64,000 nucleotides of DNA from Streptomyces sp. MMG1533 (GTDB taxonomy: Bacteria > Actinomycetota > Actinomycetes > Streptomycetales > Streptomycetaceae): contig NZ_LGDG01000229.1 in assembly GCF_001279775.1 (NCBI RefSeq), positions 1-64,000 of the forward strand. Reading direction: 5' to 3'. Under the pieces are notes generated by a model. That model searched no databases. It was not told the DNA's origin and saw nothing but the letters and a program-made list of their open reading frames with translations. Made by a program: the position numbers and the translations under genes. Positions 36,463-44,599 of the stretch are shown piece after piece (the first letter of the stretch is position 1; each line of letters starts with the position of its first letter).

Positions 36463-36546
36463 CCCTCCGTGTGTGACGGTCAGACCCTCCGTGTGTGGCG
36501 GGCCTGACCCACTGTGTGTGGCGGGCCTGACCCGCTGTGTGGCGGC
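36459..36546 (+). repeat. Four degenerate 23-bp tandem repeats at the CHAT gene end
   Basis: Units of the form CTGACCCnCnGTGTGTGGCG follow one another about every 23 bases (starting near 36459, 36481, 36504 and 36527). The first overlaps the CHAT stop codon, and the last runs into the terminator hairpin. No coding function is seen. Confidence 0.65.
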
Positions 36547-36575
36547 CTGACCCCTCCCCCGATCACGGGGGTCAG
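36547..36575. terminator. Hairpin between convergent genes
   Basis: CTGACCCC (36547-36554) pairs with GGGGTCAG (36568-36575). An alternative CCCCCG/CGGGGG stem lies inside. It separates the CHAT gene (+) from the LAL regulator gene (-). Confidence 0.6.
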
Positions 36576-36596
36576 ACCGCCGGTCCGGTGTGCGGC

Positions 36597-38426
36597 TCAG
36601 GCCGGCTGTGCCTCCGGCAGTTCGACGAGCCACGGCAGCGCGCCGCGGTCGCTCGCGCCGAGGCGGGCGTACGCGCTGTAGAGGTGATTGCCGACGGTAC
36701 GGATCGACAGGGTGAGCTTCTCCGCGATCTGCCGGTTGCTCAGGCCGGCGGCTGCGAGCGTGACGATCTGCCGCTGCCTGGCGGTCAGTTCGCCCAGGAC
36801 CAGGCCGGACAGTGCCGGGGTGCGGGCGCCCTGGCAGCGCCGGGCGAGGGCGACGGCACGCGTACGTGACGTGCGGGCGGCCCGCGGGTCGCGGTGGGCG
36901 CGTACGGCCTGGGCGTGCGCCTCGGCCGCGAACAGCAGGAAGCCGCGCTCCTCCAGCTCTTCGGCCGCCCGGTCCAGGGCGGGACCGTCACCACGGGCGA
37001 GCGCGTCGGCGTGCACACGGAAGACGCCGGACAGCCGACTGCCGTCCGGCTCGGGGACGCCGAGCCGGACGGCGTCGTACCCGTCGCCGGTGAGCGCCGC
37101 CACGGCTCCGTCGATGTCACCACCCGCCGCCGGCCAGGTGGCCGCCCCACCCCCGTGAGGGCGGCCACCCAGGACCTCGTGGGCGGTCGTCGTGTCGCCC
37201 GACTGGGCGGCGGCCAGGGCGAGTTCACGACGGCAGTCCGGATCGTCACCGGACCCTCGCAAACCCTCCCGCGCCCAGGCCGCCGCCTCGCGCAGTTCCC
37301 CCCGCAGCCGCGAGAACCGCGCGCGTACGGCCGCGTACGCGGCCGGCACCTCGGCGCCCTCGTCCAGCAGCCACTCCCCCACCGGTGCCGGAATCGTCCG
37401 TACGTCCGCCCGCTCGATCCCCCTGGTCAGCGCGGCCGACTCGGCGGCCAGGGCGGCCGTGCAGCTGTCCGGCGTGCGGGCCAGTCGCCGGGCGCGCAGC
37501 CGTCCGGCGGCGGCGCGCAGGACCGGGCCGTACAGGGGGTGGGCGAGGCGGACGGCGCCGTGGTCGTCGACGTGGACCAGGCCGTCGGCCTCCAGGTGTT
37601 CGAGGGGCCGCAGGTCGAGGTCGTCCATGGGGAGCGGGAGGGGCTCGGCGAAGGCCAGCCGTTCGAGGGTCTCGCGCTCGTCGGGGGCGGTGCGGCCGAG
37701 GAGGTGCGCGGTGCGCTCACGGACGGTCGCCGTGATCGGCACCGGACCGCGCCAGGCCCGCGTACCGGAGCCCGGCACGGGGGTGAGCCGTTCGCGCACC
37801 GCGCCCAGCAGGTCGCGCAGCAGCCGCAGGTCGCCCTGGCACAGGCGGTACAGGCGGTTGACGGTGAGCGGCTCCAGACCCTCACCGTCAACCGCCGCGA
37901 GCAGGTGGGCCGTCTCCTCCCGGGGCAGCGGCTCCAGGGCGAGGCGCGGCAGCAGCTCTCCGGTCCACAGCCGGGAGATCGCGCCGGGCACCGGGACGCC
38001 CTCGGTGGCGACGACCACGAGACGGGTGCGCCCGTGCACGGCCAGCTGGTGGACCAGGGCGGCCGAGGCGTCGTCGAGCAGATGGGCGTCGTCGACCAGC
38101 AACAGCCGGGTGCCGGCCAGGAGTTGGACGGCACGGTGCAGGGAGACGGGCTCGGGGAGCAGGTGCGCGAACGCGGCGAAGGGGAGCTGCCGGGTCTCGG
38201 GCGTCCCGGCGACCTTGGCACAGTCGGCGCCGCGGACGGCCTCGGCGGCGAGGCGGGTCTTGCCACTGCCCGCCGGGCCGGTCACCACGATGCCGTGGCG
38301 GGCGGCGGTCAGGGCCCTGCGGACCAGTGCGAGTTCGTCCTCCCGACCAGTGAACGGCCAGGGCAGCTCCAGCGTCTTCGCGTCCCGCTCGAAAGTCGTC
38401 ACGACAGCAAGAGCCGCCATACTCAC
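36597..38426 (-). CDS. LAL-type LuxR regulator with AAA ATPase domain
   Basis: A 609-aa regulator, short for the LAL class (usually about 900 aa). The N-terminal ATPase has Walker A TGPAGSGKTRLAAEA and Walker B LLLVDDAHLLDD. The C-terminus holds a LuxR helix-turn-helix (LTARQRQIVTLAAAGLSNRQ, then IAEKLTLSIRTVGNHLYSAY). It is divergent from a metalloprotease gene, with a TGAGT/ACTCA dyad between them that could be its operator. ATG 38426 and ATG 38420 are both possible starts. Confidence 0.88.
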   Translation of the reverse strand: MSMAALAVVTTFERDAKTLELPWPFTGREDELALVRRALTAARHGIVVTGPAGSGKTRLAAEAVRGADCAKVAGTPETRQLPFAAFAHLLPEPVSLHRAVQLLAGTRLLLVDDAHLLDDASAALVHQLAVHGRTRLVVVATEGVPVPGAISRLWTGELLPRLALEPLPREETAHLLAAVDGEGLEPLTVNRLYRLCQGDLRLLRDLLGAVRERLTPVPGSGTRAWRGPVPITATVRERTAHLLGRTAPDERETLERLAFAEPLPLPMDDLDLRPLEHLEADGLVHVDDHGAVRLAHPLYGPVLRAAAGRLRARRLARTPDSCTAALAAESAALTRGIERADVRTIPAPVGEWLLDEGAEVPAAYAAVRARFSRLRGELREAAAWAREGLRGSGDDPDCRRELALAAAQSGDTTTAHEVLGGRPHGGGAATWPAAGGDIDGAVAALTGDGYDAVRLGVPEPDGSRLSGVFRVHADALARGDGPALDRAAEELEERGFLLFAAEAHAQAVRAHRDPRAARTSRTRAVALARRCQGARTPALSGLVLGELTARQRQIVTLAAAGLSNRQIAEKLTLSIRTVGNHLYSAYARLGASDRGALPWLVELPEAQPA

Positions 38427-38444
38427 GCCTGATACAGGGGGACT

Positions 38445-38462
38445 TGAGTAGCCCCCGACTCA
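38445..38462. promoter_or_regulatory. TGAGT-N8-ACTCA dyad between LAL and metalloprotease genes
   Basis: Perfect 5-bp arms TGAGT (38445-38449) and ACTCA (38458-38462) lie in the 71-base divergent space. It is a candidate operator for the LAL regulator, inferred from position only. Confidence 0.4.
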
Positions 38463-38497
38463 GGCGCCCGGGGGCGGCCCGCGGCAGTCTGTTCGCC

Positions 38498-39583
38498 ATG
38501 ACCGCACGCTACTGCTCACTCGCGCAGCAGCCCGCCCCCGCCTTCGCGCCGGGACTGGCCGCCGAGCGGCACAGTGCGCTCATCGCCGGCGGCCGGATGT
38601 GGGCCAACCACACCGTGCTGCACTACTACTTCTTCGACGACGACACCGACGGGTCCGTCATTCCCGTGCCGGGATCCGGCGCGACCAGGCGGGTGTCGTG
38701 GGCCGGCGCCAAGGAGCAGCGGGACGTCGTACGCGAGTGCTTCCGCGACTGGCAGGACCTCGGCATCGGAGTGTCGTTCACCGAGGTCTTGGACCGCTCC
38801 GAGGCCGAGCTGCGGATCGGGTTCCAGCTCGGCGACGGCTCCTGGTCGACCGTCGGCAAGGACGCCCTCCAGGTCGGTCTGAACGAGCGCACCATGAACT
38901 TCGGCTGGGACCTGACCGCGCCCGGGGAGCGCGGGACGGCCCTGCACGAGATCGGGCACGGGCTCGGCATGCTGCACGAGCACCAGAGCCCGTTCGCCGG
39001 CATCCACTGGGACGACGAGGCCGTCTACGCCGATCTGGCGGGCCCGCCGAACTTCTGGAGCCGGGACCGGACGTTCTTCAACATCCTGCGCAAGCTGGAC
39101 CCGCACGAGGTGAACGGCTCCGTCTGGGACCCTCAGTCGATCATGGAGTACCCCTTCGAGGCGGGGCTGATCCTGGAGCCGGAGGAGTACCGCGCGGGCC
39201 TCGACCCGCCCGGCACCCTCTCCGCCTCCGACAAGGAGTACGTGCTGCGCTGGTACCCGCCGCGCGAGCCGCAGCCGGCGCCCGCACTGGTGCCCTTCCG
39301 TTCGGCGCCGCTCGGTCTCGGCCCGGGCGAGCAGGCCGACTTCGTCGTCGAGCCGCCGGAGACCCGCGAGTACACCGTGGGCACCTTCGGCGACAGCGAC
39401 GCCCTGGTGGTGCTCTTCGAGGAGCGGGACGGCGAGCCCCGCTACCTCACCGGCGAGGACGACGGGGGCACCCCGCGCAACGCCACGATCAAGGCCCGTC
39501 TCGTCAAGGGCCGCCGCTACTTCGTCCGTGTGCGCCTGTACTCCGGCTGGGGTTCGGGGGAAACAGCGGTCATGTGCTGGTGA
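38498..39583 (+). CDS. Astacin-like (metzincin) zinc metalloprotease
   Basis: A 361-aa protein with the extended metzincin zinc site HEIGHGLGMLHEH at about residues 150-162 (ligands H150, H154, H160, base E151). A downstream Met-turn-like SIMEYPF follows. The C-terminal about 90 residues (after ALVPFRSAPLGLGPGEQADF) look like a beta-sandwich pre-peptidase-type domain. No classical signal peptide is visible from ATG 38498. An in-frame start 18 codons earlier adds only Arg-rich sequence. The substrate is unknown. Confidence 0.87.
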   Translation: MTARYCSLAQQPAPAFAPGLAAERHSALIAGGRMWANHTVLHYYFFDDDTDGSVIPVPGSGATRRVSWAGAKEQRDVVRECFRDWQDLGIGVSFTEVLDRSEAELRIGFQLGDGSWSTVGKDALQVGLNERTMNFGWDLTAPGERGTALHEIGHGLGMLHEHQSPFAGIHWDDEAVYADLAGPPNFWSRDRTFFNILRKLDPHEVNGSVWDPQSIMEYPFEAGLILEPEEYRAGLDPPGTLSASDKEYVLRWYPPREPQPAPALVPFRSAPLGLGPGEQADFVVEPPETREYTVGTFGDSDALVVLFEERDGEPRYLTGEDDGGTPRNATIKARLVKGRRYFVRVRLYSGWGSGETAVMCW

Positions 39584-39644
39584 CAGCACAGGCAGGCCGC
39601 ACACGGGCGATGCTGGACCACAGTCCGGCGCCGGGGGAGCGGTC

Positions 39645-39680
39645 GGGGCACGTCACCTTCGGGGGAGGGTGACGTGCCCC
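39645..39680. terminator. 13-bp perfect stem terminator
   Basis: GGGGCACGTCACC (39645-39657) and GGTGACGTGCCCC (39668-39680) form a perfect stem with a 10-base loop. It lies between the metalloprotease gene (+) and the GNAT gene (-) and should work in both directions. Confidence 0.85.
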
Positions 39681-39693
39681 GGCCCATGCCACG

Positions 39694-40173
39694 TCAACGG
39701 CCTTGGCTCACCCGCTCCGGCGGCAGGTCACGGGTGAAGACGACACGAGGCCGGCCGGGGCCGTCGTAGTCCTCCACGACGCGGGCGTCGAAGCCCAGGC
39801 TGTCGTGGAAGGCGATGGAGCCCTCGTTGGTGACCGAGGTGATCGCCTTGAGGCGGACCGCGCCCTGAATCCGGGCGGCCTCGACGAATGCCCCGTACAG
39901 ACTGCGGCCGAGGCCGGACCCGCGCGCGTCGTCCCGTGTCGCCACCAGGTGCACGTACCCGGTGTGGTCGGGTGTGACGAACCCGATGAGGTATCCGCGG
40001 ATGCCGTCGTCGGACCGGGCGACCAGACAGGTGGATCCGAACTCCTGCACCAGCGCCGTCAGATGGAGCGCCCGAAGGTCACGGTCACCCCAGTAGCGGG
40101 CGTGGTCCTCCAGGACCTGACGGATGTCGATGACCTCGGCGGGGACGATACGGAGAGCCATGGCGTCGATCAT
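39694..40173 (-). CDS. GNAT-family N-acetyltransferase
   Basis: A 159-aa acyl-CoA-dependent acetyltransferase with the GNAT beta4-alpha3 core (GYVHLVATRDDARGSGLGRS) containing the RxxGxG/A-type motif as RGSGLG. The tail NEGSIAFHDSLGFDARVVED is typical. ATG 40173 overlaps the stop of the WYL regulator (ATGA). The two are coupled, and the regulator may control it. The substrate is unknown. Confidence 0.87.
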   Translation of the reverse strand: MIDAMALRIVPAEVIDIRQVLEDHARYWGDRDLRALHLTALVQEFGSTCLVARSDDGIRGYLIGFVTPDHTGYVHLVATRDDARGSGLGRSLYGAFVEAARIQGAVRLKAITSVTNEGSIAFHDSLGFDARVVEDYDGPGRPRVVFTRDLPPERVSQGR

Positions 40174-41141
40174 GGCACGGAGCCGCCCGGCTCCCGGTAA
40201 CGGGCGGCTGTGCGGCGGGCGGTCTCGGCCAACTCCTCCCGGACCTCCGCAGGTTCGAGGATCTCGGCGTCGGGACCGAAGGCCAGCAGGCGGCGGCAAG
40301 CGGCGCGTGGTGAGTCGAAGCGGAGGACCAGACGGTGCCAGCCGTCCTCCGGGTCCGGGGTCGCGCGGGCGCCGGAGGAGGTGTCGCCGAGGACCTCGGG
40401 CAGGGCGGCGAGTGCGTCCGACGTGAGGCGTACGGTGACGGGGAGTCGGTCCAGGCTCGCCTCGAACTCGGCGGTCCAGTGCGCCCAGTAGTCCGCGAGG
40501 ACGAAGTCCGCCGGGCGGGTGAAGCCTTCGGCGAGGAGGTCCGCTGCCGCGATCCTTGACGCCCGGTGCGCGCGGATTCCTCTGCTCGATCGAACGACGA
40601 GGTACCAGACGCCCGCCTTCGCGACGAGCCCCAGCGGGTCCACGACCCTCGCGACGGACCGGCTCGCGTGGGTCAGGCGCAGGCGCCTGTCCCGACGTAC
40701 CGCGTCGACGAGCACGGCGAGGTGCGGGACCGGTTCGGGCGGCTTGAACCATGCCTGTGTGTCGATGTGGAAGCGGCTCGCCGCGGTGTTCGCGTGCTCG
40801 CGGCCCGCCGCCGGCAGCGACGCCAGCAGTTTCAGCCTCGCCTGCGCCAGCGCGTCGCCCAGCGCGATCCGCTCCAGCGGGCCGCCGGAGGAGACGGCCA
40901 GCAGCGCCGTCGCCTCCTCGGCGCTGATACCGAGCAGCGGGCTGCGCCAGCCGTCCAGGAGGCGGCACCCGCCGCCGGGGCCTCCGCTGGCCACCACCGG
41001 CACTCCGGCGGCACCGAGCGCCTCCAGGTCCCGGTAGACGGTACGGACCGACACCTCCAGCTCCTCGGCGAGTTGACGGGCCGTCAGCTGTCCGCGGGAC
41101 TGCAGGCAGAGCAGCAGCGACAGCAGTCGGTCCGCTCGCAT
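40170..41141 (-). CDS. YafY-type HTH/WYL-domain transcriptional regulator
   Basis: A 323-aa regulator. An N-terminal HTH_11 domain (LTARQLAEELEVSVRTVYRD) is followed by the WYL ligand domain (VDPLGLVAKAGVWYLVVRS). It is coupled to a GNAT gene downstream and divergent from a small gene at 41241. A perfect 10-bp-arm palindrome lies between the divergent starts and is the likely operator for autoregulation and for the small gene. Confidence 0.9.
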   Translation of the reverse strand: MRADRLLSLLLCLQSRGQLTARQLAEELEVSVRTVYRDLEALGAAGVPVVASGGPGGGCRLLDGWRSPLLGISAEEATALLAVSSGGPLERIALGDALAQARLKLLASLPAAGREHANTAASRFHIDTQAWFKPPEPVPHLAVLVDAVRRDRRLRLTHASRSVARVVDPLGLVAKAGVWYLVVRSSRGIRAHRASRIAAADLLAEGFTRPADFVLADYWAHWTAEFEASLDRLPVTVRLTSDALAALPEVLGDTSSGARATPDPEDGWHRLVLRFDSPRAACRRLLAFGPDAEILEPAEVREELAETARRTAARYREPGGSVP

Positions 41142-41163
41142 CGGGCGATCACTCCCTCACCGT

Positions 41164-41188
41164 ATGACTGACACAGGATGTCAGTCAT
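41164..41188. promoter_or_regulatory. Perfect palindromic operator, probably of the WYL regulator
   Basis: ATGACTGACA (41164-41173) and TGTCAGTCAT (41179-41188) are exact inverted repeats with a 5-base spacer. They are placed 22 bases upstream of the WYL start and 52 bases upstream of the small divergent gene. The position and perfect symmetry argue for a dimeric repressor site controlling both. Confidence 0.7.
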
Positions 41189-41240
41189 GGCGTCGTAGCG
41201 TCGTCCGCACGCAGGGCACCGATCTTCAGGGAGACAGCAC

Positions 41241-41612
41241 GTGATCAGCGGATACGTCATCGGCGAAAGCCTCCGGCCCGGCGCGGTGTTCGAGCCGCAC
41301 GGACTGCGGCTGCGGAAGGTCGGCCGGCTCGACGTCGGGGCGAGCGCGACCGACGCGCAGCCGCGGCTGTGGACGTTCGTCGAGTGGGAGAGCGACGGCG
41401 AGGACGTCGCCGGGCTCGCGAACGCCTTCTCCGCCGCGCTGGAACCGGAGAACGGCTGGTACGCCGACTTCACCGCCGGTGACAAACGCGTGGTGGTCTT
41501 CGCCGGGAAGGTCTTCCGCTACCGGCGCGGCGACGAGGCGGGCCGCGCCGAAGCGATCGCGTACGGCCGCGCGGCGGGCACTCCCGAGCATCAGCTCGAC
41601 TGGAGGGAGTGA
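41241..41612 (+). CDS. Small hypothetical protein under the WYL operator
   Basis: A 123-aa soluble protein starting at GTG 41241 (GGGAGAC upstream). It contains ISGYVIGESLRPGAVFEPHG and a tail SAALEPENGWYADFTAGDKR. No catalytic motif is recognised. Its divergent placement from the WYL regulator across a shared palindrome suggests it is the main regulated target. I do not recognise the family beyond being a Streptomyces-type conserved hypothetical. Confidence 0.75.
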   Translation: MISGYVIGESLRPGAVFEPHGLRLRKVGRLDVGASATDAQPRLWTFVEWESDGEDVAGLANAFSAALEPENGWYADFTAGDKRVVVFAGKVFRYRRGDEAGRAEAIAYGRAAGTPEHQLDWRE

Positions 41613-41640
41613 GCGCCGGCGCCCTTCCCGGCGAGCGGTT

Positions 41641-43017
41641 TCACGACGCCGCCCGCTGCTCACCCCGTACGGCGTCCGGGAGCGCGAGGCCGAGGTGGTC
41701 GCGGAGGGTCGGGCCCTCGTACTCCGTGCGGAACACGCCCTGCTCCTGGAGCAGGGGGACGACCTTGTCGGCGAAGCCGTCCAGGCCGGTCGGGGTGATG
41801 TGCGGGACGAGGATGAAGCCGTCACTGGCATCCAACTGGACGAAGTCGTTGATGGTCTTCGCCACGGTGGCCGGGGAGCCGACGAAGTTCTGGCGGTTGC
41901 CGGTCTCGATGACCAGGTCGCGGATCGACCAGTTGTTGGCTTCGGCGAGCTCGCGCCACTCGCGGGCGGTGGCCGACGGGTCCCGGTACATCCGCACCTG
42001 GGCCCGACCGCGGGCGATGTGGTGGTCGCCGAGGTCCGGGTCGATGTCGGGCAGCGGGCCGTCCGGGTCGTACGAGGACAGGTCCCGGTTCCAGACGAAC
42101 TCCAGGTGCCTGATGGCGGTGGCCCCGCTGACCTGCCGGCGGCGGACGTCCTTGGCGATCTCCTCGGCCTCGGCGTCGGTGTCGCCGAGGACGAAGCTCG
42201 CGGCGGGCAGGATCTTGAGCTGGTCGTGGCTGCGGCCGTACTTGGCGAGACGGTTCTTGACGTCCGTGTAGAAGGCCCGGCCCGCGTCGAGCGTGGCGTA
42301 CCGGCTGAAGATCGCGTCGGCGCCGGAGGCGGCGAACTCCCGGCCCTCCTCGGAGTCGCCGGCCTGGAAGACGACCGGGCGGCCCTGCGGGGAGCGGGGC
42401 ACGTTGAACCGGCCGTGGATGTCGAAGTGCTGCCCGGTGTGGACGAAGGAGCCGGCCTTCGCGTCGCGCAGGAAGGTACCGGTGGTCCGGTCGGCGAGGA
42501 TCTCGTCGCCCTGCCAGGAGTCGAAGAGTTCGTTCGCGGTGGCGAGGAACTCCTTCGCCCGGGAGTAGCGCTCTTCCTGCGGGAGGAAGCCGCCGCGGCG
42601 GAAGTTCTCGCCGGTGAAGGCGTCCCAGGAGGTGACGACGTTCCAGGCGGAGCGGCCGCCGGAGAGGTGGTCGAGGCTGGCGAACTGGCGGGCGACCTCG
42701 TAGGGCTCGTTGAAGGTGGAGTTGATGGTGCCGGTCAGGCCGAGGCGCTCGGTGACGGCGGCGAGCGCGGCGAGGACGGTGAAGGTGTCCGGGCGGCCGA
42801 CGACGTCCAAGTCGTAGATCTTCCCGCCCTGTTCGCGCAGCCTGAGCCCCTCGGCGAGGAACAGGAAGTCGAACTTGGCGCGTTCCGCGGTCTGCGCGAA
42901 GTGGGCGAAGGAGCTGAACTCGATGTGGCTGCCGGCCTCGGGGTCGCTCCAGACCGTGGTGTTGTTGACGCCGGGGAAATGGGCGGCCAGATGGATCTGC
43001 TTCAGCGGCTTGCTCAT
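41641..43017 (-). CDS. LLM-class flavin-dependent monooxygenase (NtaA/SnaA/DszA type)
   Basis: A 458-aa FMN-dependent monooxygenase of the bacterial-luciferase fold, NtaA/DmoA subfamily. Conserved blocks are IHLAAHFPGVNNTTVW, FDFLFLAEGL, SGGRSAWNVVTSWD and GRPVVFQAGDSEEGREFAA. Enzymes of this group oxidise sulfur or nitrogen compounds (sulfonates, sulfones, chelators) using reduced FMN from a separate reductase, none of which is nearby. It lies 18 bases downstream of a second LLM enzyme and shares the leader-peptide-controlled transcript. Confidence 0.9.
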   Translation of the reverse strand: MSKPLKQIHLAAHFPGVNNTTVWSDPEAGSHIEFSSFAHFAQTAERAKFDFLFLAEGLRLREQGGKIYDLDVVGRPDTFTVLAALAAVTERLGLTGTINSTFNEPYEVARQFASLDHLSGGRSAWNVVTSWDAFTGENFRRGGFLPQEERYSRAKEFLATANELFDSWQGDEILADRTTGTFLRDAKAGSFVHTGQHFDIHGRFNVPRSPQGRPVVFQAGDSEEGREFAASGADAIFSRYATLDAGRAFYTDVKNRLAKYGRSHDQLKILPAASFVLGDTDAEAEEIAKDVRRRQVSGATAIRHLEFVWNRDLSSYDPDGPLPDIDPDLGDHHIARGRAQVRMYRDPSATAREWRELAEANNWSIRDLVIETGNRQNFVGSPATVAKTINDFVQLDASDGFILVPHITPTGLDGFADKVVPLLQEQGVFRTEYEGPTLRDHLGLALPDAVRGEQRAAS

Positions 43018-43035
43018 GTCTGCGGTCCTTCCGGC

Positions 43036-44241
43036 TCAGGCGGCGGCGTAGCGGTTGGCGGGGCGGGCCAGGCCCAGCAGGCCGCGCAGGGTGTCGGCCT
43101 CGTAGACGCGGCGGAAGGCGTCGCGGCGCTGGAGTTCGGGGACCAGGCCCCGGGTGATCGCCGGGAGGTCGTGGCCGAGGACGGCGGGACGGAGCCGGAA
43201 GCCCGTTAGACCGGCCGACGCCAACTCCTGCAGAAGATCGGCTAGTTGGGCCGGGTTCCCGGTGAAGATGCGCGCGTCGCTCGTGTACGGCTCCCCCGCG
43301 AGGGCGTCGAGACGGTCCCGGCGGGCCGCTGCCTCGGCCGGGTCGTCGTCGAGGAAGACCACCAGGTCCCCGAAGACGTGCAGGAGCTGGTCGGCGCGGC
43401 CGGCCGTCTTCTGCTCGGCGCGGATCTCGTTGACGATCGCGCGGGCCTGGTCGGTGTCGTGCGGGGTGACGTAGCCGATGTCGGTCGCCCGGGCCACCAG
43501 GCGGTACGGCACGATGTCGTGCGCGAGGGCGCTGACCGGCGGCTGGCCTTGTGGCGGGCGGGGCGTGATGGAGGGCCCCTTGACGCTGAAGTGCCTGCCC
43601 CGGAAGTCGATGTAGTGCAGCTTGTCGCGGTCGACGAAGCGGCCGGTGGCGACGTCCCGGATCTCCGCGTCGTCCTCCCAGCTGTCCCAGAGGCGGCGTA
43701 CGACCTCGACGTAGTCGGCCGCCTCGTCGAAGAGGTCGGTCACCAGGTCGCGGGTGTCCGGGCTGTCGTAGGCCTCGATGCGGGGGATGGTGCGGCGGCC
43801 GAAGTGCGCGGCCTCGTTCGGGCGGGCGGTGATCTGCACCCTGAGGCCCGCCCGGCCGGTGCTCACGTAGTCGAGGGTGGCGATCGCCTTGGAGATGTGG
43901 AACGGCTCCGTGTGCGTGACCACCGCGGTCGGGACCAGTCCTATGTGCCGGGACAGCGGGGCGATGCGCGCCGCGATCAGGACGGCGTCCAGGCGGCCAC
44001 GCACCTGGTCGGTGCGCTCGTCCGGGGCGAGGAAGTGGGAGGACTGCGGGCCCAGGCCGTCCTCGATGGTCACGAAGTCGAGCAGACCGCGTTCCGCCTC
44101 GGCGACCAGGTCGGCCCAGTATCCGGCGGTGAACAGGTCGCGGGGACGGGCCACCGGCTCGCGCCAGGAGGCCGGATGCCAGCCGGTGCCGTCCAGGGCG
44201 ACGGCAAGGTGCAGCGGGGAAGAAGAGGGTGCCGAGGACAA
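43036..44241 (-). CDS. Second LLM-class flavin-dependent monooxygenase
   Basis: A 401-aa luciferase-fold monooxygenase (PLHLAVALDGTGWHPASW at the N-terminus, FVTIEDGL and STGRAGLRVQITARPNE inside). I chose TTG 44241 because AGGAAGG lies 9 bases upstream and the family begins a few residues before HLAVAL; a GTG further upstream is possible. A 28-codon leader ORF ends 73 bases upstream, which suggests attenuation. Pairing with another LLM enzyme suggests an alternative sulfur-source pathway. Confidence 0.85.
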   Translation of the reverse strand: MSSAPSSSPLHLAVALDGTGWHPASWREPVARPRDLFTAGYWADLVAEAERGLLDFVTIEDGLGPQSSHFLAPDERTDQVRGRLDAVLIAARIAPLSRHIGLVPTAVVTHTEPFHISKAIATLDYVSTGRAGLRVQITARPNEAAHFGRRTIPRIEAYDSPDTRDLVTDLFDEAADYVEVVRRLWDSWEDDAEIRDVATGRFVDRDKLHYIDFRGRHFSVKGPSITPRPPQGQPPVSALAHDIVPYRLVARATDIGYVTPHDTDQARAIVNEIRAEQKTAGRADQLLHVFGDLVVFLDDDPAEAAARRDRLDALAGEPYTSDARIFTGNPAQLADLLQELASAGLTGFRLRPAVLGHDLPAITRGLVPELQRRDAFRRVYEADTLRGLLGLARPANRYAAA

Positions 44242-44314
44242 GAGGGGGTGCCTTCCTGGAAGTCCGTACGAGATCACCGGCCCTCGTCGGGAGGGCGCGG
44301 CGGGGAGCGACGGG

Positions 44315-44401
44315 TCAGGAACAACAGAGCGCGCCGGCCACGCGCTGCAGGTCGATGTGCGGCCGGGAGTGGAGGAGGACACGGCGGCGCGGGTTCAGCA
44401 C
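44315..44401 (-). CDS. Cys-containing leader peptide ahead of the LLM operon
   Basis: A 28-codon ORF from GTG 44401 ending RPHIDLQRVAGALCCS-stop. The HIDL-x-RV-x-x-A core followed by cysteine matches the short putative leader peptides found ahead of sulfur-metabolism operons in Streptomyces. Two adjacent Cys codons just before the stop would make ribosome progress sensitive to charged tRNA-Cys. No strong Shine-Dalgarno precedes the GTG, so the exact start is uncertain. Confidence 0.6.
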   Translation of the reverse strand: MLNPRRRVLLHSRPHIDLQRVAGALCCS

Positions 44402-44454
44402 ACGGGGGTGGGGTGTGCGGGGCAACTCCTCCACCTCCGTCCGGTGCGCCGGGA

Positions 44455-44524
44455 TCGTCGTGCACGGGTCGTCGTGCGCGTGTCGTCGTGCACGGGTCGT
44501 CGTGCACGGGTCGTCGTGCACGGG
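44455..44524. repeat. Five 14-bp tandem repeats
   Basis: TCGTCGTGCACGGG occurs as five head-to-tail units; the second unit differs in two bases. Each contains the self-complementary GTGCAC. The array lies between the stop of the glutathionyl-reductase-like gene and the start of the LLM leader peptide. No spacers are present, so it is a minisatellite rather than CRISPR. Confidence 0.85.
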
Positions 44525-44599
44525 TCGCGTGTCGTCGTCAGTCACAACGGCCCGCCCGTGCGGTCTGTTCCGGCTTCGGCGGCTCTTCTCGAGGAACGG

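Noticed and set aside
33613..36633. A very long minus-strand open frame (about 1000 codons) opposite the CHAT gene
   Set aside because: It is antisense to a gene with clear TPR and CHAT motifs, its product is Arg/Pro/Gly-rich without any family feature, and such frames arise automatically opposite high-GC genes.
36597..38426. Treating the LAL gene as a frameshifted longer regulator
   Set aside because: It is shorter than most LAL proteins, but the frame is continuous with the ATPase at one end and the HTH at the other, with no broken motif.
44455..44524. Possible CRISPR array
   Set aside because: Units are 14 bp, directly adjacent with no spacers, and there are no cas genes.
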